Below, in pieces: positions 53,021 through 62,954 of a stretch of DNA of 64,000 nt. The notes below the pieces were generated by a model that saw nothing but the letters and a program-made list of their open reading frames with translations, made no database searches and was not told the origin of the DNA. Positions within the stretch are counted from its first letter, which is position 1; each line of letters opens with the position of its first letter. Position numbers and translations under genes: made by a program. The stretch is taken from positions 1 to 64,000 of the forward strand of contig CAVZMO010000044.1 in the NCBI GenBank assembly GCA_963776195.1, read 5' to 3'. The stretch is from CAVZMO01 sp963776195 (GTDB lineage: Bacteria; Nitrospirota; Thermodesulfovibrionia; Thermodesulfovibrionales; SM23-35).

Positions 53021-56000
53021 ATGAATCTATCGCATCTGTATCGAAAGCCCGCACTGCCTGCGGCAAAAAAGAATGAACTATTGTCAGTCTTTCACAAAAG
53101 AAAGTCTCCCCTGAGATACGGGATATCGACACAGAGTACTGTTTCAATATCGAAACAACAGAACCGCTTGTTGATACTGAGATTGCAGTATTGCGATGGC
53201 TTCTTGCAGAGACTTTCGAACCCGAGAATTTTTCTGAAAATAGTTTTTTGAACAATACCCCCCTTAAGCCTCCCCTTAGCAAGGGGTGAATGGGCGATGA
53301 TCCTTGAAGTCGGACCCCGCATGAATTTTACGACCGCGTGGTCAACAAATGCGGTCTCAGTGTGTCACGCATGCGGCCTGACTAAGATTACAAGAATAGA
53401 GAGATCAAGAAGATACAAACTAATCAGAACTCAGAATTCAGAGTTCAGAGTTCAGAATCTTCTTGATCTTATCCATGACCGGATGACAGAGTGCCGGTAT
53501 GCGGAGCCCATAAAAACTTTTGAGACAGGAACGGAACCGGAGCCGGTTTATATTGTACCCGTGATCGAACAAGGCAGGGAGGCCCTCAGGAAGATAAATA
53601 CCGAAATGGGTCTCGGACTGGACGACTGGGACATAGAATATTATTACAACCTTTTTGTTCATAACATAGGCCGCAATCCCACAAATGTGGAATGTTTCGA
53701 CCTCGCCCAGTCAAACAGCGAACATTCAAGGCACTGGTTCTTTAAGGGCAGGTTGGTCATTGATGGGGTAGAGATGCCTTATACTCTTATGGACCTGGTT
53801 AAACAGCCCCTTGGAGCTAATCCTAACAATAGTGTCATTGCGTTTAAAGATAACTCAAGCGCAATTCGGGGTTATGAAATATCAAACATAATACCGGGAT
53901 ATCCCGGCAAACCATCGTGCTTTCGGGATGTAAGGCTGAATTATCACATCATCTTTACGGCTGAAACACACAACTTCCCTACCGGTGTTGCACCGTTCCC
54001 GGGGGCTGAAACAGGCACAGGGGGAAGGATAAGGGATGTTCACGCAACCGGCAGAGGCAGTCTGGTAGTTGCGGGGACCGCGGCATATTGCGTCGGCAAT
54101 CTGCAAATACCCGGCTATCGCCTCCCATGGGAAGATCCATCCCTTGAATACCCGTCGAACCTCGCGTCGCCTTTGCAGATAGAGATCGAAGCGAGCAACG
54201 GAGCTTCTGATTATGGAAATAAATTCGGCGAACCGGTGATACAGGGTTTTACAAGGTCGTTCGGTTTGAGATTGCACGATGGCGAAAGAAGAGAATGGGT
54301 CAAACCGATTATGTTTACCGGGGGCGTCGGGCAGTTGGATAACAGCCATATCGGTAAGGGTGAGCCCGAAAAAGGGATGCATGTAGTCAAAATAGGCGGC
54401 CCTGCATATAGAATCGGGATCGGTGGGGGTGCCGCATCGAGCATGATACAGGGAGAAAATATTGCAGAGCTTGACTTCAGTGCGGTGCAGCGCGGGGATG
54501 CGGAGATGGAGCAGAAGGTGAGCCGGGTTATCAGGGCCTGTGTGGAAAAAGGGGAGGATAATCCCATCATCAGCATACACGACCAGGGCGCAGGCGGTAA
54601 CTGCAATGTTGTGAAAGAGCTTGTTTATCCTGCCGGCGCGAAGGTAGAGATAAGAAATGTCCAGATCGGTGACAGCACGCTTTCGGTGCTTGAGATATGG
54701 GGCGCTGAATACCAGGAACAGGATGCCCTGCTTCTAAGACCTGAAAGGAGCGAAGAGTTTCTTGCTTTCTGCAAAAGGGAAAAGGTTCCTTGTTCTATCA
54801 TTGGACAGATAACGGGCGACGGCTATATCGTCGTTCATGATGAAACGGACGGAAGCTACACCGGTGAATCTCGATTTGTCAAAGGTACTCGGTGAGATGC
54901 CGAAGAAGACCTTTCACCTTGAGAGAATAAAACCCGGACTTCAACCATTACGGTTGGCAGATGGCGTTACGATAAGGAAAGCTCTCGAAAGGGTTCTCCG
55001 CCTTGTTTCGGTAGGATCGAAGAGATTTCTCACAAATAAGGTCGATAGATCCGTTACAGGACTTATCGCCCGGCAGCAATGTATCGGTCCCCTGCAGTTG
55101 ACGTTGTCCAATGTTGCCGTAATAAGCCAAAGCCATTTCGGCTTGACGGGTGCTGCTATTTCCATTGGTGAACAGCCGATAAAAGGCTTGATAAGCCCGG
55201 AGGCGATGGCAAGGATGAGCGTCGGCGAAGCGCTGACGAATATTATGTGGGCAAAAGTGAGCGGTCTTGAAGATATCAAATGCTCCGGGAACTGGATGTG
55301 GGCAGCGAAGCTTCCCGGTGAAGGCGCAAGACTCCATGACGCAGCGGTGGCATTGAAGGATATTCTTCTCGAACTCGGCATCGCGATTGACGGAGGAAAA
55401 GACAGTCTTTCAATGGCCGCCAAAGTAATTGGTCCCTCCGGGGAAACCGAGACCGTCAAGTCTCCGGAAACCCTCGTTATTTCCGCATACGTTGCATGTC
55501 CTGATATTACAAAGGTGATAACACCGGACATCAAAAAATCCGGCGACAGCAAGTTAGCCTATATCGATCTCGGAGACGGGAAATGCAGGCTTGGCGGCTC
55601 AGCTTTGGCCCATGTTTACGGGCAGATTGGAAATGAATCTCCCGATGTCGATAATCCTGGACTTCTTAAGAGGACGTTTCATGTTATTCAAAAACTTATT
55701 TCCGATGACATAATTCTTTCCGGACATGACAGAAGCGATGGTGGGCTTATCACAACACTTCTTGAAATGGCTTTTGCGGGGAATTGCGGAATAGAGATCG
55801 ACATACAGAGAAGCGCAGAAGTACTTACTGCAACCGCTTCCGAATTCGAGGGCTTCAGCACTTCGGTACTCTCTCTGCTATTCTCAGAAGAACTCGGGCT
55901 CGTTATCGAATATCTGCCGGACGATGAAGAAAAGATAATAGCAATTCTCAAAGGTAATGAAATACCCTGTCAAATAATCGGAAAGACCACCAGGGAAAAA

Positions 56001-57032
56001 GAGATTACTGTCAGAGTTAATGACCGGACCAGCCTGAAAGAAGACATGATAGAACTTAGGGCAATATGGGAAGAAACGAGTTACCACCTCGACAGGCTCC
56101 AGGCAAACCCAGATTGCGTCGATGAAGAACGAAAGGTAAATCTCGACAGAAAAGGACCTGAATATCTCCTGACATTTAATCCACAAAATACTTCTCGTGA
56201 TATTTTAAACAAATGTGTTAAACCGAAATTGGCCGTGATAAGAGAAGAGGGCAGCAACGGCGATCGTGAGATGGCCTCTGCCTTTTATCAGGCCGGGTTC
56301 GAGGTTTGGGATATTACCATGACAGACCTCCTGGAAGGCGGCATAAACCTTTATGATTTCAGAGGAGTTGTCTTTGTGGGAGGATTCAGTTATGCAGACG
56401 TCCTCGATTCGGCAAAGGGATGGGCAGGCGTAATCAGGTTTAATAAAAAACTCTATGAACAGTTTCAGAGCTTCTACCAGAGGCCCGATACTTTCAGCCT
56501 CGGGGTCTGTAATGGCTGCCAGCTCATGGCTCTTCTCGGCTGGGTCCCATGGACGCGAATTCCTGACGAGGTTCAACCGAGATTCATACAGAACAAATCC
56601 GGAAGGTTCGAATCGAGATTCTCAACCGTTCGGATTATATCAAGCCCCGCGATAATGCTGAAAGGTATGGAAGGGTCGACACTCGGTATCTGGGTTGCAC
56701 ACGGTGAGGGCAGGCTTTATTTCCCGGAAAAAGCGATGATGCACGAAGTTATCAATAACAATCTCGCTCCCATAAGATTTGTCGATGACAAGGGAGAATT
56801 TACCGAAAAGTATCCCTTTAATCCTAATGGGTCTCCTTCAGGTGTGACAGCCTTGTGTTCGCCTGACGGAAGGCATTTTGCGATGATGCCGCATCCTGAA
56901 AGGACATTTCTGAAATGGCAGTGGGCATATATGTCCGAAGACTTGAAGAAAAACCTTTTAGCTTCTCCCTGGCTGAGAATGTTCCAGAACGCCAGGGAGT
57001 GGTGTGAAACTAGTGTTTCGCAGGAGACTTGA
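53021..57032 (+). CDS. purL: Phosphoribosylformylglycinamidine synthase, single chain, three frameshifts
   Basis: About 1330 residues. N-terminal MNLSHLYRKPALPAAKK, then EYCFNIETTEPLVDTEIAVLRWLLAETFEPENF, TAWSTNAVSVC, SEHSRHWFF, the ATP-site ETHNFPTGVAPFPGAETGTGGRIRD, DQGAGGNCNV, and a C-terminal glutamine amidotransferase with LGVCNGCQLMALLG (nucleophile Cys) and MPHPERTF. This fused PurL/PurQ form needs no separate PurS or PurQ. Shifts near 53105, 53260-53285 (in a CCCCCTT repeat) and 54853 (extra T in GGAAGCTACACC). A short repeat-coded insert lies at about 53422-53460. Start by similarity of the first residues; somewhat uncertain. Confidence 0.9.
53256..53290. repeat. CCCCCTT/AAGGGG palindrome within purL
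   Basis: ACCCCCCTTAAG, then CCCCTTAGCAAGGGG, related to the ends of the 88-bp element at 44420-44507. Its position between SENSFL and LEVGPRMNF, where most PurL proteins have a short loop, and the frame change in it suggest insertion of an intergenic-type repeat into the gene. Confidence 0.6.
53422..53460. repeat. TTCAGAATTCAGAG-type repeat inside purL
   Basis: Tandem variants of CAGAATTCAGAGTT keep the frame and encode TQNSEFRVQN between RRYKL and LLDLIHDRMTE. It is of the same low-complexity type as the hemC insert. Confidence 0.55.
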
Positions 57033-57254
57033 TCTTTCATGTAACCTGCTTCTTTAATTTTGTGAAAATAATATTGTAAAATGAAGCAACAGCTTTTTTC
57101 ACAAGCTGCCAATGAAGCATCGGCAGAAAAAAGCAGCAGCAGTCATCATGCCGACAACCTGAGAGGCGCGTGTGTTCAAGATTGAGGGGTGTGCAGGAGA
57201 AGGAGACCGAATATGGGCAATAATAATTAATCCTGTTTTTCATAAAGACAATAT

Positions 57255-58118
57255 ATGAAAAAAAATATCGTCATCTTCTTAATGTGTTCTCTTACCGGTG
57301 TGATCTTAATTGGTTGTGCAACGAAGTTTCGTATGTCTGATCTTAAAGACAAACAGGTCTTGCTTACCCTTGCCGGCGGTGCAGCGGGAGCACTCGTTAC
57401 CTTTAATACGGGCGGGGCCATAGTAGGCGCTTTTGTAGCAGACATCGTTAATTTGACGGCAATTAAATACGAAGATAAACAATTGGAAGACAGGGAAGAG
57501 GCTGCGCGGCGACTTAAAGATAGATTTAAGGCAGAGAAGAAGGAAGAGGACAAAAAAGCAGAGGGACTAAAAGAGGAGAATAAAAAGGCTGAGAAGAAAA
57601 AGGAGGAAGATAAGAAGGCGGAGGGGATGAAAGGAGAAGACAAAAAAGCAGAAGAACTGAAAGAGGAAAATAAAAAGGCTGAGAAGAAAAAGGAAGAAGA
57701 CAAGAAGGCAAAGAGGATGAAAGGAGAAGACAAAAAAGCAGAAGGACTAAAAGAGGAGAATAAAAAGGCTGAGAAAGAAAAGAGGGAAGATAGAAGAGTG
57801 CAACTTTTTATAGAAAACTCTTCGGTTATTAGTCATAATGTAAAAATCGGCTCAATCGCAGAGGCGAATGTTCAATATACATTACTTGCACCATTAGATA
57901 TGAGGCAGATCAAGATTACAGAAACGAGAATACTCCATACCATAGCCAGAAGGATGGAATTGGATAAGAGAGAAATCATCCGAACGCAGGGGACGTATGT
58001 CTCCACAATCAAATTCACGGTGTCGGAGGATATACCGAGAGGCTATTGTATATTATTTACCACTATTTCAGATGGAACACATGCCAAAACGACAAAATCC
58101 GTGATGAACATAATATGA
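57255..58118 (+). CDS. Lipoprotein with glycine zipper and Lys/Glu decad repeats
   Basis: 287 residues. Lipobox LIGCAT after a typical hydrophobic signal. A glycine-zipper stretch (GGAAGALVTFNTGGAIVGAF, about 36-56) can insert in a membrane. About residues 95-180 are ten-residue repeats of KKAEGLKEEN / KKAEKKKEED type, probably one long charged helix. The last 100 residues (RRVQLFIENSSVISHNVKIGS...) form a beta-rich domain, unrecognised. Likely links the envelope with a spacer of variable length. No operon partner is obvious. Confidence 0.75.
   Translation: MKKNIVIFLMCSLTGVILIGCATKFRMSDLKDKQVLLTLAGGAAGALVTFNTGGAIVGAFVADIVNLTAIKYEDKQLEDREEAARRLKDRFKAEKKEEDKKAEGLKEENKKAEKKKEEDKKAEGMKGEDKKAEELKEENKKAEKKKEEDKKAKRMKGEDKKAEGLKEENKKAEKEKREDRRVQLFIENSSVISHNVKIGSIAEANVQYTLLAPLDMRQIKITETRILHTIARRMELDKREIIRTQGTYVSTIKFTVSEDIPRGYCILFTTISDGTHAKTTKSVMNII
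57540..57790 (+). repeat. 90-bp tandem repeat in lipoprotein gene
   Basis: A 30-codon unit made of three decads is repeated 2.7 times with few changes (AAAAAGGCTGAGAAGAAAAA and GGATGAAAGGAGAAGACAAA return every 90 bp). Length variation by slippage or recombination is expected. Confidence 0.8.
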
Positions 58119-58641
58119 AACGCAGCCTTTGTGTTGAAATAAATTCGACAGGGTCTCCAACTCTTCACCCATAACCCACCCTACTTTTTTACTCCTTAAC
58201 GGCTGTGAAACCTTTTCCGAGCATGATACCCGTCTGATGACAAGAATGTTTATCATTGATTTGACAAAGATGTTAAAAAGCGTCGGACAGGAGAAAGCAA
58301 ATGCCCGGTAAGGGAGGGTGGCAGCCAGTAGGTAGGGGGAAACTGGCTGCCTGAAGAGCACAAGCACTTGGTATTAAGATTAATGAATAAATATGAAGAA
58401 ATAATGAAAGAAATGTGAATAAATTATGAAGATGATCTTTTTTATAGATTACTCTTCGCAATATTATCTAACTGTAGCTGAAACAGCCGTTCCCGATAAA
58501 CGTGCCGGCAAGTTCGATAGATGCGCTGTCGGGTCATGATGTGAAAATCGAATAGTCTGTTTTATCTTTCCGCGATACAGTTGACTCTGCTCCCGCCGGT
58601 TGATAGAATTCAAGAAAGAAAATTCTTCGAAGGAGACAGGC
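58119..58641. other. Intergenic region with one hairpin
   Basis: About 520 nt. The only clear structure is at 58320-58351: GGCAGCCAGT and ACTGGCTGCC, a perfect 10-bp stem with a 12-nt loop and no T tract, so a transcription end or a regulatory hairpin. GAAGGAGAC at 58627-58635 is the ribosome site of the next gene. No frame here is convincing. Confidence 0.55.
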
Positions 58642-59667
58642 ATGGGATGCAGAGCGAGAGGACCAATTGATGAGACATCGGCCAGTCCTGTAGAAACGGT
58701 GAACAGGGGAAAGGACAGACCCTTGGCTCTGAACACCACACCTTCGGTACGGTCGATGCGCATGCTCAGCATCGCTCTATTATTTGTCTTGCTCATACCG
58801 GCGTCCTCCTGGGCTCACGGCTTCGCGGGCAAAAGGTTTTTCCCCACCATGTTTCAAGTCGACGACCCGTTCGTTTCCGATGAGTTTTCCATTCTTTTTA
58901 ATCATATCAAGGAACCCGACGCGAGAAATACGGAAGTTGAAATTGAATATTCCAAACGCATCATACCGAACCTCGGGATTACCATCGGTGAATCATACCG
59001 GCACCAGGACTTCGAGGGAGATGGCTCTGCAAGCGGCTTTGGAAACCTTGAACTGGGGGTGAAATACCAGTTCCTCACGAGCGAGGAGCATGAAACGATT
59101 CTGTCGGTCGGCACGAGTATAGAGGTCGGTGGTACCGGGGCGCGCGGTGTCGAAGCGGATTCCTTTTCGACTATTTCACCGGCGCTCTTTTTTGGGAAAG
59201 GCTTTGGCGACCTGCCCGAATCGGTAAAGTTCCTCAGGCCCTTCGCAATTACCGGGGTCATCGGACCGAACTTCCCCACGCGGAGCAAGAATGTCATTAC
59301 GAACGCAGACGGATCAACTGATATAGAACGTAATCCAACCATTTTAAACTGGGGGTTCACCATTCAATACAGTCTCGTGTACCTTCAGTCCTTTGTGAAG
59401 GATATCGGGCTCGGCGCTCCCTTCAAACGCATGCTGCTTCTGGCCGAGTTTCCCATGGAAACCTGCCTGGACCGTGGCTGTAAAGGACAGACGACTGCAA
59501 CGGTAAACCCAGGTGTTGTCTGGGTCGGCAAGTATATGGAGTTGGGCGTCGCTGCGCAAATCCCTCTCAACTCACGTACGGGGAAAACCGTCGGCATTCT
59601 CGGCCTGATTCATTTATTTATTGATGACCTTTTCCCCAAGAGCATAGGCGGTCCGATTTTTCCCTGA
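58642..59667 (+). CDS. Outer-membrane protein upstream of copC-copD
   Basis: About 341 residues from the ATG at 58642, which has AAGGAG at good spacing. The hydrophobic signal core (MLSIALLFVLLIPASSWA) starts about 40 residues later, so the N-terminus is long or the real start is 58756/58762. The mature part begins HGFAGKRFFPTMFQVDDPF and is rich in barrel strands (IGESYRHQDF, LELGVKYQFL). Two cysteines occur (CLDRGC). It is 6 nt ahead of copC, and its place suggests a metal-related outer-membrane role; the family is uncertain. Confidence 0.7.
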   Translation: MGCRARGPIDETSASPVETVNRGKDRPLALNTTPSVRSMRMLSIALLFVLLIPASSWAHGFAGKRFFPTMFQVDDPFVSDEFSILFNHIKEPDARNTEVEIEYSKRIIPNLGITIGESYRHQDFEGDGSASGFGNLELGVKYQFLTSEEHETILSVGTSIEVGGTGARGVEADSFSTISPALFFGKGFGDLPESVKFLRPFAITGVIGPNFPTRSKNVITNADGSTDIERNPTILNWGFTIQYSLVYLQSFVKDIGLGAPFKRMLLLAEFPMETCLDRGCKGQTTATVNPGVVWVGKYMELGVAAQIPLNSRTGKTVGILGLIHLFIDDLFPKSIGGPIFP

Positions 59668-59673
59668 AATATC

Positions 59674-60048
59674 ATGCAACTCTTGAAACTGAGGACTGCG
59701 GTCGCGCTATTTTTTCTTTCGTTATTACTGCTGTTTCCGGGAGTGTCTCAAGGGCATGCGTTTCCCGACCATTCCGATCCGAAGGTGGGCGCGACGGTTT
59801 CCGGTTCCCCCGCTAACGTTCGCATCTGGTTCGATGGTGATCTGGAACCCGTATTCAGTACGATTGCTGTTCAAAACGAGGGCGGGAAAAAGGTAGACAA
59901 AGGGAATGGACGCGTGAATCCGTCCAATGCAGTGTTACTTGAAGTTAGCCTGCCTCCCCTGCCCGCAGGTTCTTACCGTGTGTTTTGGAATGTCGTGGCA
60001 AGGGACGGACACCGTACCATGGGTAACTATACATTCGTGATCAAATGA
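59674..60048 (+). CDS. copC: CopC-type periplasmic copper-binding protein
   Basis: 124 residues. Signal peptide ending in VSQGHA puts a histidine at the mature N-terminus, as used for Cu(II) by CopC. FPDHSDPKVGATVSGSPANVRIWFDGDLEP and WNVVARDGHRTMGNYTFVI are family signature stretches with the other metal His/Asp. Followed after 10 nt by copD. Confidence 0.9.
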   Translation: MQLLKLRTAVALFFLSLLLLFPGVSQGHAFPDHSDPKVGATVSGSPANVRIWFDGDLEPVFSTIAVQNEGGKKVDKGNGRVNPSNAVLLEVSLPPLPAGSYRVFWNVVARDGHRTMGNYTFVIK

Positions 60049-60058
60049 GGTCAACGGC

Positions 60059-61795
60059 ATGATCCAAACGGTTCTGCACAGTTTAGTTTCTTTTGTGGAC
60101 CTTATGGCATTGTCCACCTTAGTCGGAGTGGCTTTGTGCCTTTTTTGGACTTCGCACCCAAAGGGTGATGAGGAAACCTCCCCGCCCTTTGTCGACAGTC
60201 TCCGGCGCCTGCTCATGCTCTGTTTAATTGCGTTGGTTGTAAGCAGCATCAGCAACCTCGTACAGCGAAGCATGGAGATGAGCGGTCTTGGCATCACGGC
60301 GATCCTGCCTATACTGCCAACCGTCTTGCTCAAGACACACTATGGTAGGATTGGGCTTGTGCGGTCTGCGGGACTCGGACTGGCTTTGGTTATATGGTTT
60401 GTCGGCAGGCGGCATCTGAATTCCCGCTTCGTTGCCGTCTTTATGCTGTGTGCTTCTGCGGCCATCGCCTTTTCACGCAGCGCCACGAGTCACGCCGCAG
60501 ACTTCGGCGACCTGAGTTTGCAGGAGCTTTCAGATTGGCTCCATCTCCTGGCCTCCTCCTCATGGGGAGGTGCACTCATGGTCATAGCAAGCGTTTTCCA
60601 CCTCTCTGCAGTGGCAGAAGACCGTTTACAGCAAGGCGTTGTCGCAAGGATTGCCGACAGGTTCTATGTTTTATTCGGGCCCGTGCTTTCCGTACTGGTT
60701 CTGACCGGACTCTACAATGCCTGGGTTGAAGTTGGAAGTTTCGGGGTGCTTGTAACAACACCTTACGGAAGGGTGCTTTCGGCCAAGATTGCGCTTTTCC
60801 TTCTTCTTACCTTTCGATATATTGCTCCTCCGCAGCACGGACAGGATGACTCCTTGTTCGCTATGAGGTTTCTCCATAGAACCAGGGTTGATGCAATCAT
60901 GGTAATGGGGGTGCTCTTGTGTGCCGCCATGCTTACTCACAGTATCCCCGCTCGCCATTTTTCACACCTTGAACATACTCGAACCAATGGGAACCATGCC
61001 GGCCATGAAAACGGACAACACATGCATAATGCCGGCACCGGGCCCGAACCTGTCGTACACCTTGAGACAACCCCCACAGGGATTACCGCAGGGACCCCTG
61101 TGGAGATGACGGTTCACATTGAAAACCGGAACGGCACGCCGTTTGAAGGACTTACGGTCCATCATGAGAGCATACTCCATGCCGTCATCGTCGGCAGGGA
61201 CCTGAACGTCTTCGCGCATATACACCCCGAGGACATCGGCCCTGTCACCGATGAAATGCTGAGGAGGGCAACGTTCCCGGTGCGTTTCACTTTCCCGAAG
61301 GCGGGAAGATATCTGGTCGGGCTCGACTTCGGTACGGCAGACGGACTTTATAGCAAAACATCATCTATCAAAGTAGATGGTCAGCCGAAAATGGGAGAGC
61401 CGAAGATCGATTTCTCAACCGAGAAAGACTTCGGAGAATACCGTGTCACGCTGAAAATTTCCCCTAAGAGCATCAAAGCGGGCAGAGAAACGACGCTCCG
61501 ATATATTGTTAAAAAAAATGAAAAACCCGTTACAGACCTCGATCCATACCTGGGTGCTCCGATGCACCTTGCCGTTGTGCTCGCAGATCTCAAGCAGTTC
61601 ATTCACGCCCACGGTGTTACTCCCGGGGAGCCCCACTCTCCCATGGGCCATATGCGCGCCGAGCCCTCAGGAAGGTTCGGACCGGAGATAGAGGCCGTCA
61701 TTGTCTTTCCGGTCAAGGGTATCTATAAGATCTTCAGCCAAGTGAAACACCACGGCAAGGTCATTCTCTTCGATTTCATGGTGAATGTGCAGTAG
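60059..61795 (+). CDS. copD: CopD-like membrane protein with C-terminal periplasmic domains
   Basis: 578 residues. The first about 300 form eight or so membrane helices of the CopD family (SDWLHLLASSSWGGALMVIASVFH, TGLYNAWVEVGSF). After a His-rich linker (HFSHLEHTRTNGNHAGHENG) come two beta-sandwich-like domains with metal-type histidines (VHHESILHAVIVGRDLNVFAHIHPE; AVVLADLKQFIHAHGV), as in YtkA/FixH-type proteins found near copper oxidases. Expected to take copper from CopC across the inner membrane. The fused tail is longer than in standard CopD. Confidence 0.88.
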   Translation: MIQTVLHSLVSFVDLMALSTLVGVALCLFWTSHPKGDEETSPPFVDSLRRLLMLCLIALVVSSISNLVQRSMEMSGLGITAILPILPTVLLKTHYGRIGLVRSAGLGLALVIWFVGRRHLNSRFVAVFMLCASAAIAFSRSATSHAADFGDLSLQELSDWLHLLASSSWGGALMVIASVFHLSAVAEDRLQQGVVARIADRFYVLFGPVLSVLVLTGLYNAWVEVGSFGVLVTTPYGRVLSAKIALFLLLTFRYIAPPQHGQDDSLFAMRFLHRTRVDAIMVMGVLLCAAMLTHSIPARHFSHLEHTRTNGNHAGHENGQHMHNAGTGPEPVVHLETTPTGITAGTPVEMTVHIENRNGTPFEGLTVHHESILHAVIVGRDLNVFAHIHPEDIGPVTDEMLRRATFPVRFTFPKAGRYLVGLDFGTADGLYSKTSSIKVDGQPKMGEPKIDFSTEKDFGEYRVTLKISPKSIKAGRETTLRYIVKKNEKPVTDLDPYLGAPMHLAVVLADLKQFIHAHGVTPGEPHSPMGHMRAEPSGRFGPEIEAVIVFPVKGIYKIFSQVKHHGKVILFDFMVNVQ

Positions 61796-61880
61796 CTGTC
61801 TTTTTCCATATCGCTCATTACCCTGTTTGGCCAGACATTGGATATTAAAGGTTCAAATGTTTTTGACATGAGGTGATAAC

Positions 61881-62954
61881 CATGGTAAAAAAGGAAGAGA
61901 TCCTATGCCCCTGCATAAACAGGAATCAAATACCTTAATCCCGAAGGATTCTTTCTTTCATTGGATAGACACCTTAAGGTCCGAATATACGGTGTTCGGG
62001 CCTGTCGAGGAAAGAGGCCAAACAGTCTTTAAGGAGATATCTTCCTCCGAAGACCTCTTTATGGAGTATCCGACCACGATGTTATCACCCGGAAAGCTGT
62101 TTATTTACAAGCCGAGGGAAGATATCCTGAAATTCAGAACGGGAACGAATTTATCCATAGAGGAAGTCAACCCTGAAATTAAAAAACAGGTGATCGTGGG
62201 TGTTCACTCCTGCGATATCCACGCGATCCTTTATCTGGATACGCATTTCTCCCATGCCTACCAAGACCCTTACTTCAAGGCGAGACGTGAAAACACCATA
62301 ATTATCGCCCTTAACTGCATGCAGATCACTCGGGATTGCTTCTGTTCATCCGTAGGCACAGGCCCCCACCTTAAAGCTCAATCGGGATATGACATGGTTT
62401 TGACGGATTTCGGCGACAACTATCTTGTGGAACTCAAGAGTCCAAGAAGCCGCAAGATTTTCGATCTAAAAGGTAAAAAGGCAGGCGGTGCGGAATGGAA
62501 ACTAAAATCCGGGAAAGAGAAAACCCTTACGAAGAACATCAAGAAAACCATCGATACAAAAGGGATTGACGATCTGCTGCTGAGAAACGTTGATCACCCT
62601 GTCTGGGCAAGGACCGCCGACGAGAGATGTCTCTCCTGTTCCAATTGCGTCATGGTCTGTCCCACATGTTTCTGTTACGACGTTGTGGACGAAACGAGCA
62701 TGAACCTCAAAGAGGGAAGGAGATTCAGGCAGTTGGATGCCTGTCAGGATTTTAGGTTTGCGGCGGTTTCCGGCGGAAATTTCAGGCAGGTAAGGGCGTC
62801 CCGGCTCAGACAATGGGTCATGCACAATTTAAGTTACAAGGCCCAGTATGGTCTCACAAAAACAGTGGGGTGCGGCAGGTGTATAACATGGTGTCCTACG
62901 AGGATAGACCTGACAGAAATGGCAAAGGAGATTCAGAGGAGTCCGGTCCGTTGA
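61881..62954 (+). CDS. hydB: Sulfhydrogenase subunit beta-type Fe-S protein (probable start frameshift)
   Basis: About 355 residues. Two [4Fe-4S] ferredoxin motifs near the C-terminus: CLSCSNCVMVCPTCFC and CGRCITWCPT, and the HydB-family region VIVGVHSCDIHAILYLD. Member of the NiFe hydrogenase/sulfhydrogenase beta family (also in HdrABC-Flo type oxidoreductases). The frame as it stands can start at 61905, but AGGTGAT and MVKKEEIL at 61881 fit the usual N-terminus, with one base lost near 61905. The stop overlaps hydG by 4 nt. Confidence 0.88.
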   Translation, partial: HGKKGRDPMPLHKQESNTLIPKDSFFHWIDTLRSEYTVFGPVEERGQTVFKEISSSEDLFMEYPTTMLSPGKLFIYKPREDILKFRTGTNLSIEEVNPEIKKQVIVGVHSCDIHAILYLDTHFSHAYQDPYFKARRENTIIIALNCMQITRDCFCSSVGTGPHLKAQSGYDMVLTDFGDNYLVELKSPRSRKIFDLKGKKAGGAEWKLKSGKEKTLTKNIKKTIDTKGIDDLLLRNVDHPVWARTADERCLSCSNCVMVCPTCFCYDVVDETSMNLKEGRRFRQLDACQDFRFAAVSGGNFRQVRASRLRQWVMHNLSYKAQYGLTKTVGCGRCITWCPTRIDLTEMAKEIQRSPVR

